Part shown: piece after piece, positions 6,627 to 13,803 of the stretch | Layout: every line of letters begins with the position of its first letter | How positions within the stretch are numbered: position 1 is the first letter of the stretch | Origin: an uncultured Clostridia bacterium | GTDB taxonomy: Bacteria > Bacillota > Clostridia > Christensenellales > Borkfalkiaceae | Direction: 5' to 3' | NCBI GenBank assembly: GCA_958419945.1 | Contig: CATZIC010000028.1 | Span: 1-25,941, forward strand | Length of the DNA: 25,941 bases | The notes under the pieces: generated by a model | What the model was told of the DNA's origin: nothing | The model's input: the letters and a program-made list of their open reading frames with translations, nothing else | Databases searched by the model: none | Made by a program: the position numbers and the translations under genes

Positions 6627-6654
6627 TTGTAAATAGCAAAGTTTGCGTTATAAT
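6627..6654 (+). promoter_or_regulatory. Probable promoter of the HAD/AraC/Sir2 genes
   Basis: TATAAT at 6649-6654 with TTGTAA at 6627-6632 (16-base spacer). The -10 box is perfect and the -35 weak. It lies just after the spoIVA terminator and ~40 nt before the HAD gene. Confidence 0.5.
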
Positions 6655-6695
6655 GTAATTGGATAATTTCGGCATCGAAAAATTTAGGTTTGTTT

Positions 6696-7496
6696 ATGAA
6701 ATATAAAATTTTGGCGTGCGATATGGACGGCACGCTGTTAAACAGTAAAGGAAAACTTACCGACGAAACTATAAAGGCGGTAAAACTTGCCCAAAAAAGC
6801 GGACTTAAAGTAGTGCTTTCCACGGGAAGACCCTATCAAGGGGTTTTGGAGGTCGCAAAAAGTTGCGGACTTACGGACGGCACGTTTATACTATATAACG
6901 GCGCCATGATAGTGGATAACTTTAATATAACCTATTCGCTTAACCTTCCGAAAGCGGTCGCAAAAACCATAGTCAAAGAAGGGCATTTGAGAAATTCCAC
7001 CATGATAATGTGGAATAACGGCAAACTTTACGCCGAAAAGCCTTCCGAAAAGTTGGATTTTTACAAAACCGTTTCCAAGGTGGAACCTATTTATGTAGAG
7101 GATTTGGAAAAGGTGTGCGACGATACTGTTACCAAAATTTTGTGGTACGACGACCCCGTTTCCACGCCCCGCTTTTGCAAGGAAATGAGCGAGATTGTAA
7201 ACGGGAAATGTGCATGTTATATTTCCCGTGTGGATTTTTTGGAGTTCGTGAATGCGGAATGTTCCAAAAAGACGGCGCTTTATAAAGTGGCGGAATATTT
7301 TGGCGTGGATATAGCCGAAACCGTGGCGGTCGGAGACGGATATAACGACCTTCCGATGTTAGAAGGGGCGGGACTGTCGGTCGCTATGGGTAACGCCAAA
7401 CAGGACATTAAAGACAGATGCGATTTGGTAACAGACAGTTGCGACGAGGACGGCGTTGCAAAACTAATTTACAGACTTTTGGAAAACAAGCGGTAA
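6696..7496 (+). CDS. Cof-type HAD-IIB phosphatase
   Basis: A 266-residue cytosolic sugar- or cofactor-phosphatase of the Cof/YidA group. Motif I is D9-M-D11-G-T, with the nucleophile and general acid. Motif II is STGRP (42-46), motif III includes the conserved lysine in CSKKTALY, and motif IV is GDGYNDLPML. Family members dephosphorylate diverse phosphosugars, FMN or PLP, and the substrate cannot be read from sequence. I chose the ATG at 6696 over a TTG two codons upstream because it places the family-typical MKYKILACDMDGT at the N terminus. Its stop is four nt before the next gene, so the two are probably co-transcribed. Confidence 0.93.
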   Translation: MKYKILACDMDGTLLNSKGKLTDETIKAVKLAQKSGLKVVLSTGRPYQGVLEVAKSCGLTDGTFILYNGAMIVDNFNITYSLNLPKAVAKTIVKEGHLRNSTMIMWNNGKLYAEKPSEKLDFYKTVSKVEPIYVEDLEKVCDDTVTKILWYDDPVSTPRFCKEMSEIVNGKCACYISRVDFLEFVNAECSKKTALYKVAEYFGVDIAETVAVGDGYNDLPMLEGAGLSVAMGNAKQDIKDRCDLVTDSCDEDGVAKLIYRLLENKR

Positions 7497-7500
7497 AAAT

Positions 7501-8271
7501 ATGAACGAAATAACACTTGTAAAAAACTTATCCGGAGAGGAAAATTTTGTACAAAAGTCGGGCTATAGGTCGATTATCTACTGTTTTAAGGGCGAATTGC
7601 ACGCTTTGTTTCGCGGAAAAGAAACTATAGTAGGCGGCGGACAGGCTTTTGTTTTTGCAAGCGAGGAAGTAAACTGTAAATGCGTTGGGGACACCGTTGC
7701 ATACTACATGGAAATAAAAGACGGGAACTTTCAAATCCCTTCCGTTATAATAAACGACGGCGAAACTTTGCCTATACTTTTCTGTTTTAAGGAAGCCTTG
7801 CGTTACTACGAAAAGGGCGGTAGTGTTGTTATTTTGGAAGGGCTCGGTACGCTTATAGCGGGCTACTTGGGTGCGTTTTCCGAAAAAGGCAAAGGGGTTA
7901 CGGAAGAGATCAAAAACGCCATAAACGAAAATATCGGCAATGCGGATTTTTGTCTTAGCGAATATCTTAAAAGCCTGACTTTCAGCGAAAATTACGTTAA
8001 AAAAGTGTTTAAAAATCAAACGGGCTGTACTCCGAAAGAATACCTGATTAAGCAAAGGCTTAATAAAGCAAGGGTAATTCTTTCCGGTGCGGACAGGCTT
8101 AAATATACCGTAAAAGAGGTTTCTTCTTTATGCGGCTATAAGGATCCGCTATATTTTTCGAGGCTGTTTAAAAAACGGTTTTCTTTATCTCCGCTTGCTT
8201 ATTCGCATAGGTTTGACAAGCCGGATCAAAAGCGTACGCCTGTAGGAAGCCTTGTGGAAAACGACGTGTAA
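7501..8271 (+). CDS. AraC-family transcriptional regulator
   Basis: A 256-residue regulator. The C-terminal ~100 residues hold the two helix-turn-helices of the AraC/XylS family: LSEYLKSLTFSENYVKKVFK, then GCTPKEYLIKQRLNKARVIL, then TVKEVSSLCGYKDPLYFSRL and the signature end FSLSPLAY. The N-terminal ~130 residues look like a cupin-type effector domain, with no identifiable ligand. There is no clear ribosome binding site, and the gene starts four nt after the HAD stop codon, suggesting translational coupling. Residues 18-30 are encoded by a copy of the dispersed ~38-bp repeat found between genes elsewhere here, in frame. The target genes are unknown; its neighbours are candidates. Confidence 0.92.
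   Translation: MNEITLVKNLSGEENFVQKSGYRSIIYCFKGELHALFRGKETIVGGGQAFVFASEEVNCKCVGDTVAYYMEIKDGNFQIPSVIINDGETLPILFCFKEALRYYEKGGSVVILEGLGTLIAGYLGAFSEKGKGVTEEIKNAINENIGNADFCLSEYLKSLTFSENYVKKVFKNQTGCTPKEYLIKQRLNKARVILSGADRLKYTVKEVSSLCGYKDPLYFSRLFKKRFSLSPLAYSHRFDKPDQKRTPVGSLVENDV
7553..7590 (+). repeat. Dispersed CTATA-type repeat, copy G, inside the AraC-type gene
   Basis: AAAAGTCGGGCTATAGGTCG continuing ATTATCTACTGTTTTAAG. The first 28 bases match the intergenic copy at 15411 in 26 positions. It is read in frame as KSGYRSIIYCFK. Confidence 0.7.
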
Positions 8272-8301
8272 GATTAAACCATTTAATGATAAGGTGCTGT
8301 T

Positions 8302-9024
8302 ATGGAAGAACTTGAAATTTTAAAGAAAATTATCGACGAGTCCGAAAATATCGTGTTTTTCGGCGGGGCGGGCGTTTCCACCGAAAGTGGCATACCCGAT
8401 TTCAGAAGTGTAGACGGGCTTTACAATATGAAGTTTAAATATCCGCCCGAAGAAATACTTTCGCACGACTTTTTCATGCTAAGAACTAAAGAATTCTACG
8501 ATTTTTATCGTGAAAAAATGATTTGCACGTCCGCTAAGCCGAACGCTGCGCATTACGCGCTTAAAAAGCTTGAAGATATGGGCAAACTTAAAGCCATAGT
8601 TACCCAAAACATTGACGGGCTGCATCAACTTGCGGGCTCGAAAAAGGTTTACGAACTTCACGGCACGGTCTTAAAAAACCGCTGTCAAAAGTGCAATAAG
8701 TTTTACGGCGTGGATAAAATCATAAATAGTCAAGGTGTGCCGAAGTGTGATTGCGGCGGAATCATAAAGCCCGAAGTTGTGCTGTACGGCGAAACCCTTC
8801 CCGAAGATGCTGTTTCAGGCGCCATAAAGGCAATCGCGCACTGCGATACTTTAATCGTTGCGGGAACCTCTTTAACCGTTTATCCCGCGGCGGGGCTTTT
8901 GGATTATTTTTGCGGCAAAAACCTCGTTTTGATAAATAGGGACGCCACCGCTTACGATAATAGAGCCTCTTTGGTTATTCATGATAAAGTAGGCGAAGTT
9001 TTAAAAGCGGTTGTTGGTGACTAA
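8302..9024 (+). CDS. cobB: Sir2-family NAD-dependent protein deacylase
   Basis: A 240-residue sirtuin that removes acyl groups from lysines using NAD+, releasing nicotinamide and O-acyl-ADP-ribose. The NAD-binding GGAGVSTESGIPDFRS (21-36), TQNIDGLH (101-108), catalytic H120 (ELHGT), AGTSLTVYPA and the C-terminal LVLINRD are all present. The zinc site is C128-x2-C131 and C149-x-C151, with one residue rather than two between the last pair, a variation seen in bacterial members. AAGGTG precedes the ATG. It lies 30 nt after the AraC-type gene on the same strand, so likely in the same transcript. The exact acyl specificity cannot be predicted. Confidence 0.95.
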   Translation: MEELEILKKIIDESENIVFFGGAGVSTESGIPDFRSVDGLYNMKFKYPPEEILSHDFFMLRTKEFYDFYREKMICTSAKPNAAHYALKKLEDMGKLKAIVTQNIDGLHQLAGSKKVYELHGTVLKNRCQKCNKFYGVDKIINSQGVPKCDCGGIIKPEVVLYGETLPEDAVSGAIKAIAHCDTLIVAGTSLTVYPAAGLLDYFCGKNLVLINRDATAYDNRASLVIHDKVGEVLKAVVGD

Positions 9025-9039
9025 TCGTAGAATTTCACT

Positions 9040-9077
9040 AAAAGTGGGGCTATAAGCCCGTTATCGCCATTTTTTGC
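9040..9077 (+). repeat. Dispersed CTATA-type repeat, copy D
   Basis: AAAAGTGGGGCTATAAGCCC continuing GTTATCGCCATTTTTTGC. It contains a 5-bp GGGCT/AGCCC hairpin. It lies just downstream of the Sir2 gene and could weakly terminate it, but the T-run is not adjacent to the stem. Confidence 0.65.
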
Positions 9078-9121
9078 AAATTAGGGCGAAATACTTTTAA
9101 ATACGTCGAAATTTGCCTTAA

Positions 9122-9137
9122 CCTTATGTGAATAAGG
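9122..9137. other. Small perfect hairpin
   Basis: CCTTAT (9122-9127) pairs with ATAAGG (9132-9137) around GTGA. No T-run follows. It lies upstream of the ribU operon promoter; function unknown. Confidence 0.35.
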
Positions 9138-9149
9138 ATTCTGACTTTG

Positions 9150-9185
9150 TATATACTTGACAAAGTATATATTTTATAATAAAAT
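9150..9185 (+). promoter_or_regulatory. Operon promoter with operator-like inverted repeat over the -35
   Basis: TTGACA (9157-9162), a 17-base spacer, and TAAAAT (9180-9185). The -35 lies at the centre of a perfect 9-bp inverted repeat: TATATACTT (9150-9158), GACA, AAGTATATA (9163-9171). A dimeric regulator bound there would block the promoter. Confidence 0.7.
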
Positions 9186-9215
9186 TAACTAAAAGCGAGG
9201 ATTGTAAAAACACAA

Positions 9216-9821
9216 GTGAAAAACTATTTTACCGCAAAAAAAATCGCCAAAATTGCAATAATGGCGGCGCTTTCGTATATTCTGTATCTTATCAATATTC
9301 CGTTATCATTTGCCTTTCCATCGTTTTTGGAGCTCAATTTATCGGATATACCTGCTCTTATCGGCGGGTTTTCCATGGGGCCTTTGGCGGGCGGAATCAT
9401 AGTTTTTGTTAAGATACTTTTAAAACTGCCGCTATCTCATACGGTGTGCGTCGGGGAACTTTCCGACCTTCTTAACGGACTTGCGTTCGTTCTTATTTCT
9501 TCCTTTTTCTATAAGTACCACAGGACGAAAAAGGGTGCGGTAATTTCACTTTTGTTAGGTTCGCTTGGCTCTATCGTCATGGCAACCGTATGCAACCTTA
9601 CCATAATGATACCGTTATATCTTAAAGTGATGGGCTTTACGCTTGAACAGATTACTTCGCTTTGCCCGCCTTCCTTTAACGTAACGGCGGAAAACTTTTA
9701 CACCTATTACACCTTTGGGGCGGTTATTCCGTTTAACCTTTTAAGGTGTCTGGTGGCTTCCGCAATAACGTTTTTACTATATAAATCACTTACAAAACTC
9801 ATAAATAAAATCGGAGACTGA
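9216..9821 (+). CDS. ribU: RibU-like riboflavin ECF transporter S-component
   Basis: A 201-residue membrane protein with about six predicted membrane segments. The FLELNLSDIPALIGGFSMGP stretch (38-55), followed by LAGGIIVFVKILLK, is characteristic of the RibU group that captures riboflavin for the shared ECF ATPase module. Later, IPFNLLRCLVASAITFLLYK matches the end of the family. It starts with GTG at 9216; GAGG lies about 15 nt upstream, longer than ideal. No FMN riboswitch is visible upstream; the inverted-repeat promoter replaces it. It is the first gene of a run of overlapping genes. Riboflavin is likely, but related flavin or other ligands cannot be excluded. Confidence 0.85.
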   Translation: MKNYFTAKKIAKIAIMAALSYILYLINIPLSFAFPSFLELNLSDIPALIGGFSMGPLAGGIIVFVKILLKLPLSHTVCVGELSDLLNGLAFVLISSFFYKYHRTKKGAVISLLLGSLGSIVMATVCNLTIMIPLYLKVMGFTLEQITSLCPPSFNVTAENFYTYYTFGAVIPFNLLRCLVASAITFLLYKSLTKLINKIGD

Positions 9822-9822
9822 T

Positions 9823-10218
9823 ATGGTTTACGTTTCGAATAGTCCCGAGGAAACTTTCAAAATTGCCGAAGAGTACGCTAAAACCCTTCAAAAAAACGAC
9901 GTGGTTTTGCTCGACGGTGAAATGGGCGCGGGTAAAACCGTATTCGCAAAGGGGGTTGCCGCAGGGCTTAATATAAAACAGAACGTGGTAAGCCCCACTT
10001 ACGCTTACATGAACGATTACGACGGCATTTTGTATCATTACGACTGTTACAGACTGTCGGGCGGGGAACAGGCACTCGGATTAGGGCTTACGGACTACTT
10101 CGAAGCTGGCGGAATTTGCCTTATCGAGTGGGCACAAAACATTGAGTCGGTGCTTCCCAAAAACTGCAAAACCGTAAAAATTACGGTTGAAAACCAAAAA
10201 AGGATTATTACTTTATGA
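9823..10218 (+). CDS. tsaE: tRNA t6A biosynthesis ATPase TsaE
   Basis: A 131-residue P-loop protein that, with TsaB and TsaD, makes N6-threonylcarbamoyladenosine at position 37 of ANN-decoding tRNAs. Walker A is GEMGAGKT (32-39). The family motifs SPTY (57-60), YHYDCYRL (71-78) and IEWAQ (101-105) are present, and the length is close to the usual ~150. It starts one base after the ribU stop codon, with GGAG just upstream, and overlaps tsaB by ATGA. tsaD is not in this window. Confidence 0.96.
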   Translation: MVYVSNSPEETFKIAEEYAKTLQKNDVVLLDGEMGAGKTVFAKGVAAGLNIKQNVVSPTYAYMNDYDGILYHYDCYRLSGGEQALGLGLTDYFEAGGICLIEWAQNIESVLPKNCKTVKITVENQKRIITL

Positions 10219-10826
10219 AATACCTTGCGATAGATACGAGCGGTGATTATCTTAACGTAATTTGCCGCAACGGGGATATTTATAAAACCTATTATTCGGA
10301 AATGCCGGGCGTTAAACACTCTGTGTCGTTAATGCCGGTTATCGAGGAAACTGCAAAGAGTGCGGGGCTTTCGCTAAAGGACGCCGACTTTTTTTGCTCC
10401 ACCGTCGGTCCGGGATCCTTTACGGGTATAAGAATAGGTGTTGCAACGATAAAAGGGTTTGCAGACGCATATTCTAAACCCGTGCTTCCCGTAACCACCT
10501 TAGAAGCAATCGCATATACTGAAATAGATAAAAAACGACTTGCCGTTATCGACGCCAAACACGACCATTTTTACGTTGAAGGCTTTGACTGTAGCGAGGT
10601 AACTTTCCCGCCGAAATTTATTTCCAAAGATGAACTTGTAAATCTTCAAAAAGAATATAAATTGCTCGCTAACGGGCTTATAGACGGGTTTATTGATAAA
10701 GTTGCGGATTTATCGCAGGGTCTTATAAACGCCGTGGAAAACAATATTTCACGAATAACAAAAGACGTTGACGCCCTTCATCCTTTCTATCTCCGTCTTT
10801 CACAGGCAGAGGAAGGCAGAAAATGA
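10215..10826 (+). CDS. tsaB: tRNA t6A biosynthesis protein TsaB
   Basis: A 203-residue inactive ASKHA-fold partner of TsaD in the t6A complex. It begins LAIDTSGDYLNV and carries the STVGPGSFTGIRIGVATIKG block typical of TsaB/YeaZ. The family is usually ~220-235 residues, so this is slightly short but complete. It overlaps tsaE at its start and rimI at its end by four bases each, as expected for stoichiometric co-translation. Confidence 0.95.
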   Translation: MKYLAIDTSGDYLNVICRNGDIYKTYYSEMPGVKHSVSLMPVIEETAKSAGLSLKDADFFCSTVGPGSFTGIRIGVATIKGFADAYSKPVLPVTTLEAIAYTEIDKKRLAVIDAKHDHFYVEGFDCSEVTFPPKFISKDELVNLQKEYKLLANGLIDGFIDKVADLSQGLINAVENNISRITKDVDALHPFYLRLSQAEEGRK

Positions 10827-11260
10827 TTCGTGAAATGCGAAAATCTGACCTTGATAAGGTTATGAAAATCGAAAGGGAAAGTTTTAAGGACCCGTGGACG
10901 GAAAATATGTTTTCCGAACTTTTTCTAAATCCCGTATATAAAAGTTTCGTTATCGAGGAAAACGGTGAAATATCCGCCTATATGTCGGTTATCGCCACAA
11001 AATATGTTTTTGAAATAATGAATATCGCGGTGGCAGCGCCTTTTAGAAAGAGAGGGTTTGGGCGTCTTCTTATTGATGAAGCAAAGGAACTTTCAAAAAG
11101 CCTTTCGGCGGAAAAAATCCTGTTAGAGGTTAGGGCTTCGAATCAGCCTGCGATAAATCTTTATCTTAAATCCGGATTTACCTTCGACGGAATCCGAAAA
11201 GGGTATTACGGCGACGAGGACGCTTTACTTATGTCGTTTGATTGCGAGGGCAAAACATAG
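10823..11260 (+). CDS. rimI: Ribosomal protein S18-alanine N-acetyltransferase RimI
   Basis: A 145-residue GNAT acetyltransferase. It has the acetyl-CoA loop RKRGFG followed by RLLIDEAKELS, then LEVRASNQPAINLYLKSGF and RKGYYGDEDALLMSF, which is diagnostic for RimI. It acetylates the N-terminal alanine of S18 (and possibly other proteins). It follows tsaE and tsaB with an ATGA overlap, the common order in Firmicutes. Confidence 0.95.
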   Translation: MIREMRKSDLDKVMKIERESFKDPWTENMFSELFLNPVYKSFVIEENGEISAYMSVIATKYVFEIMNIAVAAPFRKRGFGRLLIDEAKELSKSLSAEKILLEVRASNQPAINLYLKSGFTFDGIRKGYYGDEDALLMSFDCEGKT

Positions 11261-11967
11261 TTACAGAAATTTGCGGACTAAATACTTTCGTAGACGGCGA
11301 GGGTGAGCCGATATTATTTTTGCACGGCTACGGTTCGTCAAAGGAAAGTTTTTACTATCAACTTGAGTACTTTTCACAATTTTTTAAGGTGTACTGCCCC
11401 GATTTGCCGGGGTTTAAAACTCCGCTTTCCTACGCATTTTCGCTTGACGATTATTGCGACGTTGTGCGTTCCTTTATAGCCGCCACGGGGGAAAGGTTTT
11501 CTGTGGTAGCGCATTCCTTTGGGGCAAGAATAGTTTTAAAGATGTCCCCTTACGATTTTAAAAAGATAGTACTTACGGGTCCTGCCGGTTTAAAGCCCAA
11601 GAGGAATGTGGGCTACTATTTAAAAAAGTGGGGCTATAAGTCGATTAAAACCGTATTTGGTGAAAAAAGCGCTAAAAAATTCAGCGCAAAATTTAACAAA
11701 AGCGGTATAGAAAGTATGCCTGTAAACAACAGGCTCAGTTTTATAAAAATAGTTAACGAGCATCTTGATTACAAGTTAAAAACCATCACCGCCCCCACCT
11801 TAATAGTGGAAGGCGATGATGATAAAGAAACCCCCATGTACATGGCAAAAAGGTTTCAACGCGGAATAAGTAACTGTGAACTTGTAACTATTAAAGGCGG
11901 GCATTTCGCATTTATAGACGATTACATTTCTTTCAATATTATAGTAAAGGATTTTTTGACAGAATGA
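11242..11967 (+). CDS. Alpha/beta-fold hydrolase
   Basis: A 241-residue esterase/lipase-like protein. It has an oxyanion HGYGSS stretch (28-33), a nucleophile elbow A90-H91-S92-F93-G94, an acid-containing strand (IVEGDDDKETP) and a final histidine in IKGGHFAF. The substrate is not predictable. The start is uncertain: the only standard start that keeps the N-terminal strand is TTG at 11242, inside rimI. A GAGG sits just after it and would better serve an ATA at 11257, an unusual codon. It overlaps murF-like by four bases. Part of its sequence (11624-11647) matches the dispersed repeat family, in frame. Confidence 0.88.
   Translation: MRGQNIVTEICGLNTFVDGEGEPILFLHGYGSSKESFYYQLEYFSQFFKVYCPDLPGFKTPLSYAFSLDDYCDVVRSFIAATGERFSVVAHSFGARIVLKMSPYDFKKIVLTGPAGLKPKRNVGYYLKKWGYKSIKTVFGEKSAKKFSAKFNKSGIESMPVNNRLSFIKIVNEHLDYKLKTITAPTLIVEGDDDKETPMYMAKRFQRGISNCELVTIKGGHFAFIDDYISFNIIVKDFLTE
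11624..11647 (+). repeat. Dispersed CTATA-type repeat, copy F, inside the hydrolase gene
   Basis: AAAAGTGGGGCTATAAGTCG then ATTA. It matches copy D (9040) in 21 of 24 bases. Read in frame as KKWGYKSI, the same frame as copy G. Confidence 0.55.
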
Positions 11968-13658
11968 TACATTACGACGGAGTAACGGAATTTTCCGGCA
12001 TATTCAGTTCCGAATTTTTTATTTTTGCGTGCGTAGCGGCACTTATAAACACCGTTTTTGCGGCGATTATCGCAAGGAAGTTCATGCAGATAATGCAAAG
12101 CTGCGGCTACGTAAAGAGCGCCTACGACAAGTGGACCTATCGGCGGGACAACGTTTACATCACAAGACTTTGCATGATGGTAATGTTGTCGGTTATGGCC
12201 TACCTTTTGTTCAGCGTAGGTTTTTCCTATACGGAAATGCAATGGAATTCCTATTTCGGCTTTGTCTTTTACGCATTTTTTGCGATCGTTTACATTCACT
12301 TCGACTTTAAAAGAAAACACAAGGCGCTGCTTGTTCTTACGGCAAGGGCGGTAAGACTTCTTATAACCTTTGTGGTTACCTATTATCTGTTTACGCTGCT
12401 CGTCCTTATCGGCATGCAGGCGCTCGGCTACCTGCTTATAGAAAACTACTATTTTTCGGACGTTCGGTTCGGGCTTTTGTGCGTAACCCCGCTTATGATA
12501 CCGGTAATCGTGGAGTTTTCCAACATTTTAAACAGACCTTACGAAAACGCAAACAACAGAAAGTACATCGAAAGATGCAAAAAGACCTTAAAAGAGGCGG
12601 ACGGTCTTATAAAAATCGGACTTACGGGAAGTTACGGAAAGACTTCGGTAAAGGAAATTTTAAGGACGATTTTGTCTGTTAAATACAACGTTTTGTCCAC
12701 GCCCGCATCATATAACACGCCTATGGGCATTTGCAAAAGCGTTAAACGCTACGACGGCACGCAGGACGTGTTTATTGCGGAAATGGGCGCAAGGCGCGTG
12801 GGAGAAATCAAGGAACTTGTTGACATCGTTAAACCGGACTACGGCATAATCACGGGGGTTAGTAATCAGCATCTTGAAACCTTCGGAAGCGTAGAAGCGG
12901 TTATGAACACAAAATACGAACTTGCCCTCGGCGTAAAAGAGGGTGGTGCGGTGGTTTTTGCGACCGACAACGAAACAACTTATAAATTGAGCGAAAGGGC
13001 GAAACGCGATGGCCGCATAAAAGTGCTTACCGCAGGCGTAAAAAAAGACCGTGCGGACAGCGTTTACTGCGAGGACGTGGTATCAAACGCCGAAGGCAGC
13101 ACCTTTACCCTTTGCTTTGGCGAAAAGAAATTAAAGGTATCCACCGTGCTTATAGGAAACCACAACGTTTCAAACGTTATGGTTGCGGTAAGGCTTGCTT
13201 ACGAATTAGGACTTACCCCCGAAGAAATCGCGGAAGGCGTGTCGCTTATAAAACCCATTCGTCATCGTCTGGAAGTTATGAAAAACGACAAGGGCATGAC
13301 AATTATCGATGACAGTTACAACTCTAACGTGGACGGTACCGTGGCGGCCTTGGAGGTCTTTGCGGGCTTTGAAGGCAGAAAAATCATTATCACTCCCGGT
13401 CTTGTGGAACTCGGCAGATTAGAGGATTTGGAAAATTTCAGGTTCGGAAGAAGAATCGCCAAAGTCGTGGATTTTGCCATAATAATAGGCGGCCCCAACG
13501 CTTATAAAATAAGAGACGGGCTTTTGGACGCGGAATTTCCGTATGAAAATATTAAGATTTTGCCGAATCTTTCGGAAGCTATTAAGTTTCTTTCGGAAAT
13601 TTCCAAGGAAGGGGACGTGGTACTGTTCGAAAACGACCTTCCCGACAAATTTATGTAA
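11964..13658 (+). CDS. MurF-like Mur ligase with N-terminal membrane domain
   Basis: A 564-residue protein. Residues 1-190 hold about five hydrophobic segments (roughly 16-38, 67-89, 96-113, 123-152, 165-186) instead of the soluble UDP-binding domain of classical MurF. The rest is a Mur ligase: ATP loop TGSYGKTS (221-228), the STPASYNTPMGIC region, EMGARRVGEI, GNHNVSNVMVA, RLEV and IDDSYNSN, and a C-terminal Rossmann domain. These last motifs are MurF-type, meaning addition of D-Ala-D-Ala to a UDP-MurNAc-tripeptide. The next gene is ddl, which makes that dipeptide. Without the usual N-terminal domain the acceptor could be a lipid-linked precursor or something else. It starts by ATGA overlap with the hydrolase gene. 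Confidence 0.88.
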   Translation: MIHYDGVTEFSGIFSSEFFIFACVAALINTVFAAIIARKFMQIMQSCGYVKSAYDKWTYRRDNVYITRLCMMVMLSVMAYLLFSVGFSYTEMQWNSYFGFVFYAFFAIVYIHFDFKRKHKALLVLTARAVRLLITFVVTYYLFTLLVLIGMQALGYLLIENYYFSDVRFGLLCVTPLMIPVIVEFSNILNRPYENANNRKYIERCKKTLKEADGLIKIGLTGSYGKTSVKEILRTILSVKYNVLSTPASYNTPMGICKSVKRYDGTQDVFIAEMGARRVGEIKELVDIVKPDYGIITGVSNQHLETFGSVEAVMNTKYELALGVKEGGAVVFATDNETTYKLSERAKRDGRIKVLTAGVKKDRADSVYCEDVVSNAEGSTFTLCFGEKKLKVSTVLIGNHNVSNVMVAVRLAYELGLTPEEIAEGVSLIKPIRHRLEVMKNDKGMTIIDDSYNSNVDGTVAALEVFAGFEGRKIIITPGLVELGRLEDLENFRFGRRIAKVVDFAIIIGGPNAYKIRDGLLDAEFPYENIKILPNLSEAIKFLSEISKEGDVVLFENDLPDKFM

Positions 13659-13729
13659 TTAGGTTGAAAGCAACTTTAAAATAATTTTTTTAACAACTTA
13701 AATAAAAAGGTTTTCACAACCGAAGAAGA

Positions 13730-13803
13730 ATATCTGAAAACACCTAAGAGAAACCGTTTACGGCGAGAAGCTTAAGAGGAATTAGTTTTCAGGTATTTTT
13801 TTT
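13730..13803 (+). ncRNA. Structured leader/attenuator immediately before ddl
   Basis: ATATCTGAAAAC (13730-13741) pairs with GTTTTCAGGTAT (13785-13796) over 12 bp with one G-U. Inside, CCT (13743-13745) can pair with AGG (13777-13779), AAG with CTT, and CCG with CGG. A run of eight T (13796-13803) follows and runs into the ddl TTG codon (13802). The AGG at 13791-13793, the likely Shine-Dalgarno, is in the 3' arm. I do not recognise a known riboswitch class. An upstream hairpin AGGTTG/CAACTT at 13661-13676 precedes a weak T-rich run. Confidence 0.5.

Noticed and set aside
7528..8055. 175-residue minus-strand frame
   Set aside because: It mirrors the AraC-type gene, whose family motifs are unmistakable.
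9025..9215. FMN riboswitch before the RibU-like gene
   Set aside because: None of the conserved RFN blocks is present.
11922..12320. 132-residue minus-strand frame
   Set aside because: It covers the start of the MurF-like gene and has no motif or initiation signal.
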